From assembly GCF_003425985.1 (NCBI RefSeq), contig NZ_CP022985.1:595501-659500 (forward strand): a DNA stretch of 64,000 bases, given 5' to 3'. The notes under the pieces were generated by a model. It searched no databases. It was not told the origin of the DNA and was given only the letters and a program-made list of their open reading frames with translations. Both the position numbers and the translations under genes were made by a program. Within the stretch, counting starts at the first letter, position 1. Each line of letters starts with the position of its first letter. This stretch comes from Mariniflexile sp. TRM1-10. Lineage in GTDB: Bacteria; Bacteroidota; Bacteroidia; Flavobacteriales; Flavobacteriaceae. Positions 18,721 through 27,801 of the stretch are shown here, one piece after another.

Positions 18721-18812
18721 TAGTGACCTTCCTCGTACGATTTTCGAATCATTTTTTAGAGGATTTAAGGAATTTAGCTTTAGGAGAATTAACATTATAA
18801 TTCGTCAAAGAT
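18721..18812. repeat. left copy of an imperfect direct repeat (att-like)
   Basis: This stretch begins AGTGACCTTCCTCGTACGAT and includes CATTTTTTAGAGGATTTA and GGAAT(T)TAGCT. A copy in the same orientation lies at 37081-37172, about 75 percent alike by eye over 90 bp. Both are preceded by a hairpin and lie next to recombinase sequences, so they are candidate ends of an 18.4-kb island. Confidence 0.55.
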
Positions 18813-19032
18813 GATTCACTTTGTCTGCTCAATTCATATCTACCTACAATCAAATAGTATAAAAAAACGATTGCATTCTTCATTAGATTGGAGTATAAAA
18901 CCCCATATGAAGCAGAACGAGAATTATATCAGTTAAAGTTTTATATGAACATCTTGGAATATGATTAAGCTTCGGTAATAAACTTAACTTACTACCAGCT
19001 TAATTAGTTTTCTATTCGCAATATTCTACACA

Positions 19033-19335
19033 GTGAATTTAATACTCTCTATTCTATCCAATCAAAAAATGAATGCCTATTTAAAAGAAATTGCTGGAGT
19101 TTGTGAAATTGAAAAAGAACTAACCATCCATATTGCCCGACACACTTTTGCAATAACTGTAACGCTCACTAATGGAGTTCCTATTGAAAGCGTTAGTAAA
19201 ATGCTTGGACATAAAAATTTGAGAACTACTCAGCATTATGCAAAAGTTTTGGATAGAAAAGTAAGTGAAGATATGAAGATTTTGAAAGAGAAATTTACTA
19301 TCAATTCAAAAAATCAAAAAACGCAAGCTTCCTAA
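19033..19335 (+). pseudogene. tyrosine recombinase C-terminal fragment
   Basis: 100 codons encoding the last third of an integrase: HIARHTFAITVTLTNGVPIE (HxxR box), KMLGHKNLRTTQHYAKVLDR with the second His and the nucleophilic Tyr. The arm-binding and core-binding domains and the first catalytic Arg are absent; the 190 bp upstream contain no in-frame continuation that I can recover. It probably represents a degraded integrase of the island that starts here. It differs from the relic at 2106, which has lost its Tyr. Confidence 0.75.
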
Positions 19336-19355
19336 TTTTGGGAACTTGCGTTTTA
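19320..19355. terminator. hairpin after the integrase fragment
   Basis: ACGCAAG plus CTTCC pairs with GGGAA plus CTTGCGT (one wobble), followed by TTTTAT. It also lies 25 bp beyond the end of the leftward metal-efflux operon and can serve both directions. Confidence 0.75.
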
Positions 19356-19379
19356 TACTACTTAACTTGAACTAATAAC

Positions 19380-20558
19380 CTATAATTTATACTTCAACAA
19401 ACTAGCTACAACATCATAATATTCCTTTTCTATTTCTAAATAGGAATTTTGAGAGTCATTGTAATAATTAAGCTCTACAAAATATTCCAAAACCGAAATT
19501 TGTCCTGCTGATAACGCTTTATCCAATAATTTTATAGGTTCAACAGATTGGTTTATTTTTTCATAATCAGCTAAAATACTTTTCAAACTTTCATAACGAC
19601 CATAAAGCTGCTTTATTTCGTAATAATAGTCATTGGTATGGTCTGACAAAGCTCCTTCTGCATAAACCATTTTTGCTTTTTGAAGCTTAACGGTGTTTTT
19701 GCTTTCCCATAATGGTAATAAAATTCCTGTATGAATTCCGTTATAGGTTTGTCCTAAAATACCTTGATAATGATAACCGATTTCCATTTTTGGTAAGGCT
19801 AATGCTTTGCTTACTTCAATTTGTTTTTGAGCAATTACTTTTTCTTGTTCTAACGTTTTTCGAATATAATCTTGTGCTTCAATTTCCTTTTCCAAGGTTT
19901 CAAAATTTGGAATGACAGGAACATTAAAATACACAACATCAGTAAGAATTATTGCAGTTCCACCATTTAAACTTGTTAGTTTTTCATTGAGTTTTGCAAT
20001 AGCAGAAGCATTGTCTTGAAACTGTTTTTTGATTTCTAACAATTGAATTTCGGCTTTGTTTACATCCAAAATAGTGCCATCGCCATTATCCAATTTCTTC
20101 TTGAAATTGGCCAACCACTTTTCAGTAGCTTCTTTTCTTTTAGTCAACGGAACTTGCAATTTATTTCGGTAAACCAATTCAATACAAATCTTTTTAGCTT
20201 CCAAAAGCAACTCTTGATTAGCCGCTTTCAATTGCAAATCGGCTTGAGTGCTTAATTGTTTAGCTAACTCGTTCTTCTTTCCATAAACAGTTGGGAAATC
20301 AAAAGATTGCGTTACAATAATATCTGTTTGATTTCCTGCATTGGCAGGACTTCCTTTTAAATAATCATACTCAATCGTTGGATTGTATAATGTATTACCT
20401 GTTTTGTATTGCACTTTTTGAGCATTCCAATAGTTCATATTGGCTTGAATGGTCTTATTGTTTTTAGCAATTTCAGTTAAAATAGTATCAATATTGGATT
20501 GAGAATATCCCAAACTAAATGACATCATTACTAAAAATAGAATTATGTTAGTTTTCAT
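19380..20558 (-). CDS. CusC/CzcC-like outer membrane channel
   Basis: 392 aa, signal MKTNIILFLVMMSFSLGYSQ. It is TolC-like but shorter, with the coiled-coil repeats seen around KKQFQDNASAIAKLNEKLTS and SVEPIKLLDKALSAGQISVLEYFVE, the latter a hallmark of CzcC-type channels in Bacteroidota. It overlaps the end of the CusA-like gene by 11 bp, showing tight translational coupling. Works as the outer-membrane exit for metal cations carried by the pump encoded upstream. Last gene of the operon. Confidence 0.9.
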   Translation of the reverse strand: MKTNIILFLVMMSFSLGYSQSNIDTILTEIAKNNKTIQANMNYWNAQKVQYKTGNTLYNPTIEYDYLKGSPANAGNQTDIIVTQSFDFPTVYGKKNELAKQLSTQADLQLKAANQELLLEAKKICIELVYRNKLQVPLTKRKEATEKWLANFKKKLDNGDGTILDVNKAEIQLLEIKKQFQDNASAIAKLNEKLTSLNGGTAIILTDVVYFNVPVIPNFETLEKEIEAQDYIRKTLEQEKVIAQKQIEVSKALALPKMEIGYHYQGILGQTYNGIHTGILLPLWESKNTVKLQKAKMVYAEGALSDHTNDYYYEIKQLYGRYESLKSILADYEKINQSVEPIKLLDKALSAGQISVLEYFVELNYYNDSQNSYLEIEKEYYDVVASLLKYKL

Positions 20559-23500
20559 TTATTACTTTTTTTCGATTAGACAAATAATACACCACAGGAA
20601 CAATAAAAATGTTCAATAAGGTTGAAGTCAATAAACCACCCAAAATAACTTTTGCCATCGGACTTTGAATTTCATTTCCTGGTAAATCACTTGCAATAGC
20701 TAGCGGAATTAAAGCCAATCCTGCGGTTAGTGCAGTCATTAAAATGGGACTTAATCGGTCTTTTGAACCTTGAATAACGGTTTCATAAAGCGATAATCCT
20801 TCTTTTTCTAAAGTTTCATAATGAGAAATTAATAAAACTCCGTTTCGGGTTGCTACACCAAACAACGTTATAAAACCAATAATAGCTGGAATACTCAAAA
20901 TACCACTAGTAAAGTAAATACTGAAAACACCACCAATTAATGCCAAAGGTAGATTCAACAAAATGATGGAAGCTATTTTAACCTTTTTAAATTCTTGATA
21001 TAGAATTAAGAAGATAACCAATAACGAAATAAGTGAAGTTAACACCAATGTTTTTGATGCTTCAGCTTCGGCTTCAAATTGTCCGCCATATTCGATATGA
21101 TATTCTTCAGGTAATTTTACTTCTTCATTAATGATTTTTTGAATATCCGCTACAACACTTTTTTGGTCACGACCCGAAACATTCGCAGAAACAACCGTTT
21201 TACGTTGTACATTTTCTCTATTGATGGTATTTGGTCCCGATGTGCTTACAATATCGGCTACATAATACAATGGTATTTTTTTACCATCGTGAGTATCAAT
21301 CATCGCATTTTTGATGTTTTCCATTTTGCCTTTGTTGGCATCATCAAAGCGAAGTATCAAATCGAAAGTTTTATTACCTTCATAAATTTCAGATACTTTT
21401 TCACCTGCAAAAGCCACGTCAACAAATTTATTGAACTGACCAATTGTAATTCCGTATTGGTTCAATAGATCACGTTTAGCTTTAATTTGAATTTGTGGGA
21501 TTTCCACTTGTTGTTCCACACTCAAATCTACCAATCCTTCAATATTCTGAATTTTAGCTTTTATTTCATTAGAAAGTGTAAAAAGTTTATTCAAATCATT
21601 ACCAAAAATCTTAATGGCAATATTGGCTCTCGTTCCCGATAGCATATGGTCGATACGATGTCCAATGGGTTGCCCAATAGTAATATTAGCTCCCGTAACT
21701 CCTGCTAGTTTTTCTCGAACATCAGCCATAAATTCCTCACGGCTTCTCTCGTCAAGTGTAAATGGTGCATCAATTTCGCCAGCATTTACACCTTGTGCGT
21801 GTTCATCGAGTTCGGCTCTTCCGGTTCTTCGGGTTGTAATTTTTATTTCCGGAACAGATAGTAATGCTTTTTCGACTTGCGTACCTATTTTGTTGCTTTC
21901 CTCTAATGATATTCCAGGCAGGCTAACTGCACTAATTACTAATGAACCTTCGTTAAATTCGGGTAAAAAACTTCTACCCAATTGGCTCATTACAAACAAG
22001 GAAACTAAAAATAAACCACCCGCAACAATCAATACTGCTTTTTTTATTTCCATAACTTTGTTCAAAGCATTGGAATATACTTTTTGCAAACGTTCTACCA
22101 GCCAACTTTCTTTGTGCTGTTTTAAAAGCATTTTATCATTAGTCAATAAGTAACTTGCCAATACAGGCGTTAGTGTGATTGAAACAATTAACGATGCAAA
22201 CAACGCTACTATAAAAGCAATTCCAAGCGGAGCTAATAATTTCCCTACCATTCCTGATAAAAAAAACAAGGGTAAAAAGGCAACGATAATAATAAAGGTT
22301 GCATTAATAACGGAACTTCTAATTTCAAATGAACCATCAAAAATTACAGTCAGTTTGTCCTTTTGTTCTGATTTTGGTTTTAGGGCATTTTCTTTGAGTC
22401 GTTTAAACACGTTTTCCACATCAATAATAGCATCATCAACCAAATCGCCAATAGCAATTGCCATACCTCCTAAACTCATAGTATTGATGGTAAAACCAAG
22501 CCATTTTAAAGTTAATATCGCAACAATTAATGAAATTGGAATCGCCAATAAGGATATAAACGTTGCTCTCCAATTCATCAAGAATAAAAACAAAATGATG
22601 ATTACAAAAGCAGTTCCTTCCAATAAAGTTTTCTGAATGTTACTGATGGAGGCATTAATAAAATCAGCCTGACGGAAAATTTTAGTATTAATATGCACAT
22701 CTTTTGGCAAATTCTTCTGAATATCGGCAATCGAAGCATCAATAGTTTCTGTAAGTTCTAACGTATTGGTTGAAGGTTGCTTCATTACGGTCATAATTAC
22801 AGCAGGTTCTCCTTTTAACGAACCATCACCAATTTTTAAAGAAGCCTCAATTTTAATTTCGGCAACATCTTCAATTTTGATGGGATTTCCATGCTGCATT
22901 TTAATTAAAGATTTGCCTAAAGCTTGAATTTCATTAGTTCTACCAATACCTTTAACGATGTATTCGTTATTGTATTCATTCATAAAACCACCAGAGGAAT
23001 TACCATTGGCTTCTTCACTTGCTTTTAATAATTCATTCAGTGAAATATTATAATAGTTCATCTTTTGAGGCGAAGCCAAAATTTGATACTGCTTGTATTC
23101 TCCGCCAATTACAACTACTTGGGATACTCCGCCTGTTGCTAATAATCTTGGTCGTATCGTCCAATCGGCAATGGTTCGTAAATCAATTTGAGAAGTTTTA
23201 TCTGCTGTTACACTGACCAACATAATTTCTCCCATGATAGAAGATTGTGGACCCATTGTAGGATTTCCAACTCCTTGTGGTAATTTTTCAGCTACTGCGG
23301 TTATTTTCTCATTTACAATTTGTCTTGCTTTGTAAATATCCGTGTCCCATTCAAACTCCACCCACACAATAGAAATTCCTGCAGAGGATGAAGAACGAAC
23401 ACGTCGAACATTGGTTGCACCATTTACCGAAGTTTCAATAGGAAATGTAACCAATTTTTCTACTTCTTCAGGAGCCATACCGTGCGCTTCAGTAAGTACA

Positions 23501-23643
23501 ACAACTGTTGGAGCAGTCAAATCAGGAAACACATCTACTTCCATTTTTGAAGCAACAACGCTACCAAAAATCAACAGTAAAACCGATGCTATCACTACAA
23601 AAAATCGGTTTTGTAGTGAAAATTTAATTATTTTATTTAACAT
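20548..23643 (-). CDS. CusA/CzcA-type heavy-metal RND pump
   Basis: 1031 aa inner-membrane transporter of the heavy-metal efflux (HME) branch. The HME signature MAIAIGDLVDDAIIDVENVF at about residue 405 replaces the drug-type VVDD motif. VFPDLTAPTVVVLTEAHGMA and TNVRRVRSSSSAGISIVWVE near the N-terminus are typical. Periplasmic Met residues are fewer than in copper-specific CusA, so zinc, cobalt, cadmium or copper/silver all remain possible. The histidine-rich proteins of the same operon point to Zn, Co or Ni. Separated from the adaptor gene by an inserted S23 gene. Confidence 0.94.
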   Translation of the reverse strand: MLNKIIKFSLQNRFFVVIASVLLLIFGSVVASKMEVDVFPDLTAPTVVVLTEAHGMAPEEVEKLVTFPIETSVNGATNVRRVRSSSSAGISIVWVEFEWDTDIYKARQIVNEKITAVAEKLPQGVGNPTMGPQSSIMGEIMLVSVTADKTSQIDLRTIADWTIRPRLLATGGVSQVVVIGGEYKQYQILASPQKMNYYNISLNELLKASEEANGNSSGGFMNEYNNEYIVKGIGRTNEIQALGKSLIKMQHGNPIKIEDVAEIKIEASLKIGDGSLKGEPAVIMTVMKQPSTNTLELTETIDASIADIQKNLPKDVHINTKIFRQADFINASISNIQKTLLEGTAFVIIILFLFLMNWRATFISLLAIPISLIVAILTLKWLGFTINTMSLGGMAIAIGDLVDDAIIDVENVFKRLKENALKPKSEQKDKLTVIFDGSFEIRSSVINATFIIIVAFLPLFFLSGMVGKLLAPLGIAFIVALFASLIVSITLTPVLASYLLTNDKMLLKQHKESWLVERLQKVYSNALNKVMEIKKAVLIVAGGLFLVSLFVMSQLGRSFLPEFNEGSLVISAVSLPGISLEESNKIGTQVEKALLSVPEIKITTRRTGRAELDEHAQGVNAGEIDAPFTLDERSREEFMADVREKLAGVTGANITIGQPIGHRIDHMLSGTRANIAIKIFGNDLNKLFTLSNEIKAKIQNIEGLVDLSVEQQVEIPQIQIKAKRDLLNQYGITIGQFNKFVDVAFAGEKVSEIYEGNKTFDLILRFDDANKGKMENIKNAMIDTHDGKKIPLYYVADIVSTSGPNTINRENVQRKTVVSANVSGRDQKSVVADIQKIINEEVKLPEEYHIEYGGQFEAEAEASKTLVLTSLISLLVIFLILYQEFKKVKIASIILLNLPLALIGGVFSIYFTSGILSIPAIIGFITLFGVATRNGVLLISHYETLEKEGLSLYETVIQGSKDRLSPILMTALTAGLALIPLAIASDLPGNEIQSPMAKVILGGLLTSTLLNIFIVPVVYYLSNRKKVINEN

Positions 23644-23722
23644 CTATGGAATTTTGAATTCTGAATTTTAAATTTTGAATTGAATAATCAAACATTCATC
23701 ATTTAACATTCAAAATTATTTA
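23644..23722. repeat. ATTTTGAATT-type short repeats, left of the S23 gene
   Basis: The DNA is a string of variants of TTTGAATT / AACATTCAAAATT. Similar ATTCAAC heptads lie on the other side of the S23 gene (24075-24120). Such AT-rich oligo repeats bracket only this gene inside the operon. Confidence 0.7.
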
Positions 23723-24073
23723 TTAATCATTATTCTGAGACGATTTGACTATTGCTGTAAGAATATTGATGAGTTGATCAACATCATCAATTAATTTTGA
23801 ATAGTCTAAATCTACTAATTTACTTCTATCAAGCAATTGTAACCAATATTTTGTTTCTCTTGCTTCTTTTGATGAGATTGACATTTTTGCTGTAAAATCT
23901 TTTTTAGATATTGTAGCAGTTGCTTCCTGAACATTTGCGCCAATACTTGTACCACTTCGCAATAATTGCTTTGACACAACATATTCTTTCTGTTTCACCA
24001 ACTGTTTGTATAACTCAATTATATGTAACGCAAAATCAAAAGACTTAGTTACTATAATATTTTCTTTCTTCAT
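23723..24073 (-). CDS. four-helix-bundle protein (S23/IVP family)
   Basis: 116 aa, all-helical. The family pattern is clear: SFDFALHIIELYKQLVKQKEY, LLRSGTSIGANVQEATATIS, KMSISSKEARETKYWLQLL and a C-terminal helix LINILTAIVKSSQ. Members occur in 23S rRNA intervening sequences and as free-standing genes; the free-standing form has no proven role. Here it lies between the adaptor and pump genes of a metal-efflux operon in the same direction, flanked by short AT-rich repeats, so it is probably an inserted passenger rather than a pump component. Confidence 0.9.
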   Translation of the reverse strand: MKKENIIVTKSFDFALHIIELYKQLVKQKEYVVSKQLLRSGTSIGANVQEATATISKKDFTAKMSISSKEARETKYWLQLLDRSKLVDLDYSKLIDDVDQLINILTAIVKSSQNND

Positions 24074-24074
24074 C

Positions 24075-24120
24075 CTTTCATAATTTAAAATTCAACATCC
24101 AACATTCAACATTCAACATT
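24075..24120. repeat. ATTCAAC heptad repeats, right of the S23 gene
   Basis: Reads AAATTCAACATCCAACATTC then AACATTCAACATTTC, i.e. four tandem heptads with small changes between the adaptor stop and the S23 start. Pairs with the related tract at 23644-23722. Confidence 0.75.
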
Positions 24121-24121
24121 T

Positions 24122-25618
24122 CTAATGTTCGTGTCCGTGAGCAGGTAAGGCACCTGATGCACTAGATAATTTAATTTGATAACCTCCTTTTGTAACTACT
24201 CTTTCATTTTCAATTATTCCTGATACAACTTGGACATTTAAACCATCACTTGCACCTAGTTTTACTTCTCTTTTTTGGAAGCTTTCGCCACCAGTTTGCA
24301 CATACACATAGAAAATTCCTTGTTCTTCAATTAAAGCAGAAACCGGAACAACTAAAGCATCAGCAATAGCTGAAGATTTAAGATAAATTTCAATAATCGA
24401 ACCTGAAATCAATTGACCTTCGTTATTGATTTCAAAAGTTACAGGAATGAATGGAGTTGAAGCAGAGGCACTTTTCCCGTAAGAAACAATTTTACCATTT
24501 AAGTCAGTCGTATTATACACTACATCACTTTGAGGTGTTTTAAAATTAGCCGAAGTAATACTTGATAATCTACTAAAGTAGTTTTGAGAAACATTGGCTT
24601 GCACCAATAATCTTTTGTTTTTTGAAATAATAGCTAACGGTGTTCCTGAAGTTACAAATTGTCCTTCTGTAACTAAAATGTTTTTAACAAAACCCAGCAT
24701 TGGAGCTAACACATTCTGACCTTTGCCACTATAATTTTTAGAAACGGTGTTGTAGGCAGTTTGTGCATTTTCAAATTGTAGCTTCACTTGTTGATGGTCT
24801 TTTTCAGAAACAATTTTATCAGCAACCAATAATTTAGAACGCTCATAATCTGCTTTAGCTTTTAAATAATTGGCTTTAGCATCTTTTACTGAAGCATCAA
24901 TATTACTCTCTGTCATATCAGCTCCAGTAATGGTAAAAAGCGAGTTACCTGAATTTACAGCAGAGCCTACAATAGTATTTTTTCCAGAAAAAACAACTAC
25001 ACCACTAGCTTTAGCAGTAACAATCATTTCGTCTCCAGGAGCAGAAAGGATTTGACCACTTGTTTTAATGACATCATTAAAAGTCTGTTTTTTAATCGCT
25101 TGATTAGCAAATTCCACTTTCCAAGTTTGCTCTTTTAGAAAAGAAATATCTGTACTTTCTGAATGAGGCGCTTGTTTAGTAATAGCTGTCTTTTCATCTG
25201 AATAAACAACTACATTTTCAATAGTGATTTTATCAGTAAAATCTTCGGTAACGATATCAAAAACCAATGTTCCTGTTCCTGCTGTTTTTGGACTTAAAGC
25301 CAAACGAAATATACCAGGAGAACTAGGAGCATCAATCACATTTTTAATGCCTTTGTTACCTACAATCAAACTGACAGTAATTTTAGCATCAGTCAAAGCT
25401 CTGAAGTTTTCACCTAAAACTGTAAAATGAGCCGCAAACTTTGAAGTTTCGCCTACAATCAAAGGTTTAAACTCAACAAATAGTTCTGAATTTTCGGTAT
25501 AAAGGGTGTAAGCTAATGGTTCTAAATGAGCTTCGTGTTTAGTTCCTTCTTTGTTGTTGCAACTCGTAAATCCTATAAAGAATAAACTTAGAAGCAGTAT
25601 TTTATTTATTATTTTCAT
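24122..25618 (-). CDS. CusB/CzcB-like metal efflux adaptor
   Basis: 498 aa lipoprotein (LSLFFIGFTSC). After the anchor comes an extra domain of about 110 residues (FVEFKPLIVGETSKFAAHF to TIENVVVY), usual in Bacteroidota metal adaptors and possibly a metal chaperone-like sandwich. Then QTFNDVIKTSGQILSAPGDE opens the barrel-sandwich domain, with the helical hairpin around KAKADYERSKLLVADKIVSE and the lipoyl second half NVLAPMLGFVKNILVTEG. The C-terminus ends in HGHEH, a likely metal-binding tail. First large gene of the efflux set; the next genes downstream are S23, the pump and the channel. Confidence 0.92.
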   Translation of the reverse strand: MKIINKILLLSLFFIGFTSCNNKEGTKHEAHLEPLAYTLYTENSELFVEFKPLIVGETSKFAAHFTVLGENFRALTDAKITVSLIVGNKGIKNVIDAPSSPGIFRLALSPKTAGTGTLVFDIVTEDFTDKITIENVVVYSDEKTAITKQAPHSESTDISFLKEQTWKVEFANQAIKKQTFNDVIKTSGQILSAPGDEMIVTAKASGVVVFSGKNTIVGSAVNSGNSLFTITGADMTESNIDASVKDAKANYLKAKADYERSKLLVADKIVSEKDHQQVKLQFENAQTAYNTVSKNYSGKGQNVLAPMLGFVKNILVTEGQFVTSGTPLAIISKNKRLLVQANVSQNYFSRLSSITSANFKTPQSDVVYNTTDLNGKIVSYGKSASASTPFIPVTFEINNEGQLISGSIIEIYLKSSAIADALVVPVSALIEEQGIFYVYVQTGGESFQKREVKLGASDGLNVQVVSGIIENERVVTKGGYQIKLSSASGALPAHGHEH

Positions 25619-25677
25619 ATATTTTAATCATTTAGAAGATGCCCATAATGGTTGACATCGTGGGCATCAGGAATTAA

Positions 25678-25923
25678 TTAATGGTCGTGTTCTTCTCCAT
25701 TTTCGTGTTGGTGGTCGTGAGCTTCTTCTGTAGCTGTACTATCTTTACCAACAGTAAATTCTTCTTGTGAAACTGTATCTGTTTCGTGATTTGCATGTTC
25801 TTCACCATCAGCGTGTTGATGTGTTCCATCTGTGTGGTCATGTCCGTGTTCTTCAGTCTTTTTTTCGTTACAAGCAGTTAATAACATACCTGCAATTGCC
25901 ATTGAAAACAATAATTTTTTCAT
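25678..25923 (-). CDS. histidine-rich small lipoprotein
   Basis: 81 aa with signal MKKLLFSMAIAGMLLTAC and a mature part of 63 residues full of His, Glu and Asp in HxHxD-like clusters (EEHGHDHTDGTHQHADGEEH and HDHQHENGEEHDH). It is likely a periplasmic or surface metal buffer that hands cations to the adaptor encoded 60 bp downstream. Not a member of a catalytic family. The same short gene is often placed before cusB-type genes in Bacteroidota (from memory). High confidence that it is real because codons and lipobox are regular. Confidence 0.85.
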   Translation of the reverse strand: MKKLLFSMAIAGMLLTACNEKKTEEHGHDHTDGTHQHADGEEHANHETDTVSQEEFTVGKDSTATEEAHDHQHENGEEHDH

Positions 25924-26102
25924 TGTAGTTTTTTTAAAAAATTAATATATATGAAATGAGTATTAATGAAAATTGGTCGCAATCACAAAAGATGAAATGC
26001 GAATTCTATATGACCGATAAAGAAAAATAAATAGATACATATAAAAATAACTTAATGCCTGGAATAGGCAATAAGTGTCCTGTAATTCAAATAATGAATA
26101 GT

Positions 26103-26513
26103 TTAGCTAAAAAGTGTGGGTGGCCCACGAAATTGTAAGGAGTGTAAATGGGGTGAAATAAAAATGAGCGGTTCTTTATTCCGAACGACTTCTTTTTTAT
26201 GATAAAGAGTAAAGTTTGTGGTACAATTTGAAGGGATTTCAAATGCCAATACTTCGCTAGAAACCTTTTTAATAATTTTAGTTACTTCCTCTATAGGATA
26301 GTTCGAAGAAGTATCTGAGTGGTGATTAAAATGGGAGAAAAAATGAGACAAACTGTTATCATCATTATGTTCTTCTTCATGATGATGGTGATGATGTTTT
26401 TCTCCATGGTGATGATGATGATTTTCTGCATGAGTATGCGGAAAAAGGCTATGTCCTAATTGTAGCGAACAAGCTAAAAAAAGAAAATAAATATAGATTT
26501 GCTTTTTTATCAT
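26103..26513 (-). CDS. histidine-rich exported protein of the metal-efflux locus
   Basis: 136 aa. The N-terminus is hydrophobic (IYIYFLFLACSLQLGHSLF), acting as signal or anchor. Residues about 25-52 contain runs of five and six histidines with Glu/Lys (HHHHHGEKHHHHHHEEEHND). The C-terminus ends in SPHLHSLQFRGPPTLFS, a conserved tail in similar flavobacterial proteins that precede Czc/Cus operons. Probably binds Zn or Ni in the periplasm. It is the first gene of the leftward operon; a TATTTTTG sequence (minus strand 26526-26519) lies very close to the start and could be a -7 box only if the mRNA is nearly leaderless. Confidence 0.8.
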   Translation of the reverse strand: MIKKQIYIYFLFLACSLQLGHSLFPHTHAENHHHHHGEKHHHHHHEEEHNDDNSLSHFFSHFNHHSDTSSNYPIEEVTKIIKKVSSEVLAFEIPSNCTTNFTLYHKKEVVRNKEPLIFISPHLHSLQFRGPPTLFS

Positions 26514-26755
26514 CTTTACAAAAATAGCTATTTTTTTTTAAACCATTTATAATCAAATTGAAACTTGGTACTTCAATACATAAATTCAGGAATCTTATCA
26601 TTCAAAAAACAGAAATCAAATCAAGCAATAATTCCCTTTAAAAAGGTTAAAAATATAGTGCTGAATTCCAGAATCAATCATTATAAAACCCAATAAAATC
26701 AGTACTTAAAATTATATTAAAAAAGGATGATAAGTTTACTGACCTAAACAAAAAA

Positions 26756-26771
26756 AGATGCCAAAGCATCT
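26756..26771 (-). terminator. terminator of the Mrr-like gene (AGATGC hairpin family)
   Basis: AGATGC, loop, GCATCT followed on the minus strand by seven T. The same hairpin with flanking TCTATTTCTTCCTA occurs at 30822-30837 and 32770-32785, with a variant at 29203-29220. The rest of the stretch 26514-26817 shows nothing else. Confidence 0.85.
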
Positions 26772-26817
26772 CTATTTCTTCCTACTCTTGCAATTATAAA
26801 TCAAGAGCATTTTAAAA

Positions 26818-27675
26818 CTATATTTTCTTATGTTCTATAATCAATCCATTTTCCGAAAAAGAAAATGTCCGTTCTTCAAAAATAGATTTCATTAGTAACC
26901 ACACTTTGTCAACTAGGGTAAATTCTAAACCTTTGCTATAATCATTTTGAGTTAATTTCCCTGTAATAGTAACCTCGTCAAATCGAATGCTTTCACTTAT
27001 ACCTCGCCTAAAAAGATAACTTTCAGGAAGTTTGTAGCTTTTTGTTATTTCAATATCCACCTCCTTTTGATCTGCTATATCTAAACGAAAATCAGTTACA
27101 TAATCATAAAAGGGAACGCGTTTTCCTTCTCTTAGTAAAATAAAATAGTTGAACAGATCAAATTCATCTTGTACGTCTAAGTTGCGATTATTGCCAAGAT
27201 TGATTTGTAAAAGTTTCGGACGAGTAGCCCTGATGTTTAAATTAATTTGCAAAGTTGCTATCTCGATTTCCTTTGGGGTAGATTCATGATCTTTGTCGGT
27301 TGGTTCTCTTAATTCAACAAGTCCAATATTTTTAAATTTTGCATATTCCAGCCCATCTTTTGTAAAACCACTCTTTGTAACTATGACTCCTTTGCTTATG
27401 CCAGTATCCTCAATAATTGACGAAACTTTCATCACAACATCCTTATTTACTTTCTTCTTCCAATATTTACATTCTATGGCAGTTTCATAACTATGAATTC
27501 CATCGGAATGTGTCGTTAATACATCGATTTGATGACTTGTACCAGATTTACCTTTAACTTTACAGTTACTACCATAACCCTTTATCGTAACTCCAGATTG
27601 CTTTCCTAAAGTTTCGTAGATATATTTTGTAATTGATTCATAAGTTTTCCAATCTAATTTATTTGCTATAGACAT
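26818..27675 (-). CDS. Mrr-like restriction endonuclease
   Basis: 285 aa. Residues 45-110 hold the PD-(D/E)xK core of Mrr_cat/endonuclease-like proteins: SHQIDVL (Gln49, Asp51), ETAIECKYWKKKV (Glu68-x-Lys70), then MKVSSIIEDTGISKGVIVTK and FTKDGLEYAKFKNIGLVEL, the helix and last strands of the fold. Catalytic residues are intact. The remaining 150 residues are a beta-rich region of unknown role, perhaps target recognition. No methylase is adjacent, so it is either a type IV (modification-dependent) enzyme or a solitary defence nuclease. Confidence 0.82.
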   Translation of the reverse strand: MSIANKLDWKTYESITKYIYETLGKQSGVTIKGYGSNCKVKGKSGTSHQIDVLTTHSDGIHSYETAIECKYWKKKVNKDVVMKVSSIIEDTGISKGVIVTKSGFTKDGLEYAKFKNIGLVELREPTDKDHESTPKEIEIATLQINLNIRATRPKLLQINLGNNRNLDVQDEFDLFNYFILLREGKRVPFYDYVTDFRLDIADQKEVDIEITKSYKLPESYLFRRGISESIRFDEVTITGKLTQNDYSKGLEFTLVDKVWLLMKSIFEERTFSFSENGLIIEHKKI

Positions 27676-27755
27676 GGTTGTTTCTTTAAAAGGAATGTTG
27701 CGGACTTCCGTTAAGTTACTTCAAAGATAAATATCATTTTGATATGGATTAAAAC

Positions 27756-27788
27756 AAAAAGAAGATGCTTCTCAGTATCTTCTTTTTA
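27756..27788 (-). terminator. terminator of the DUF3892 gene
   Basis: AAAGAAGAT and ATCTTCTTT pair around a short inner hairpin, with A-rich DNA on the left giving a T-run on the minus strand. It lies 14 bp beyond the gene end. Confidence 0.7.
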
Positions 27789-27801
27789 CATTAAGATTAA
27801 A

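Noticed and set aside
18721..18812. tRNA gene as integration target
   Set aside because: A TTCGAA-containing segment looked like a T-loop, but no acceptor, anticodon or D arm could be folded.
26519..26526. -7 box for the histidine-rich gene
   Set aside because: TATTTTTG on the minus strand is only 6 bp before the start codon, too close for a normal leader; not listed as a promoter.
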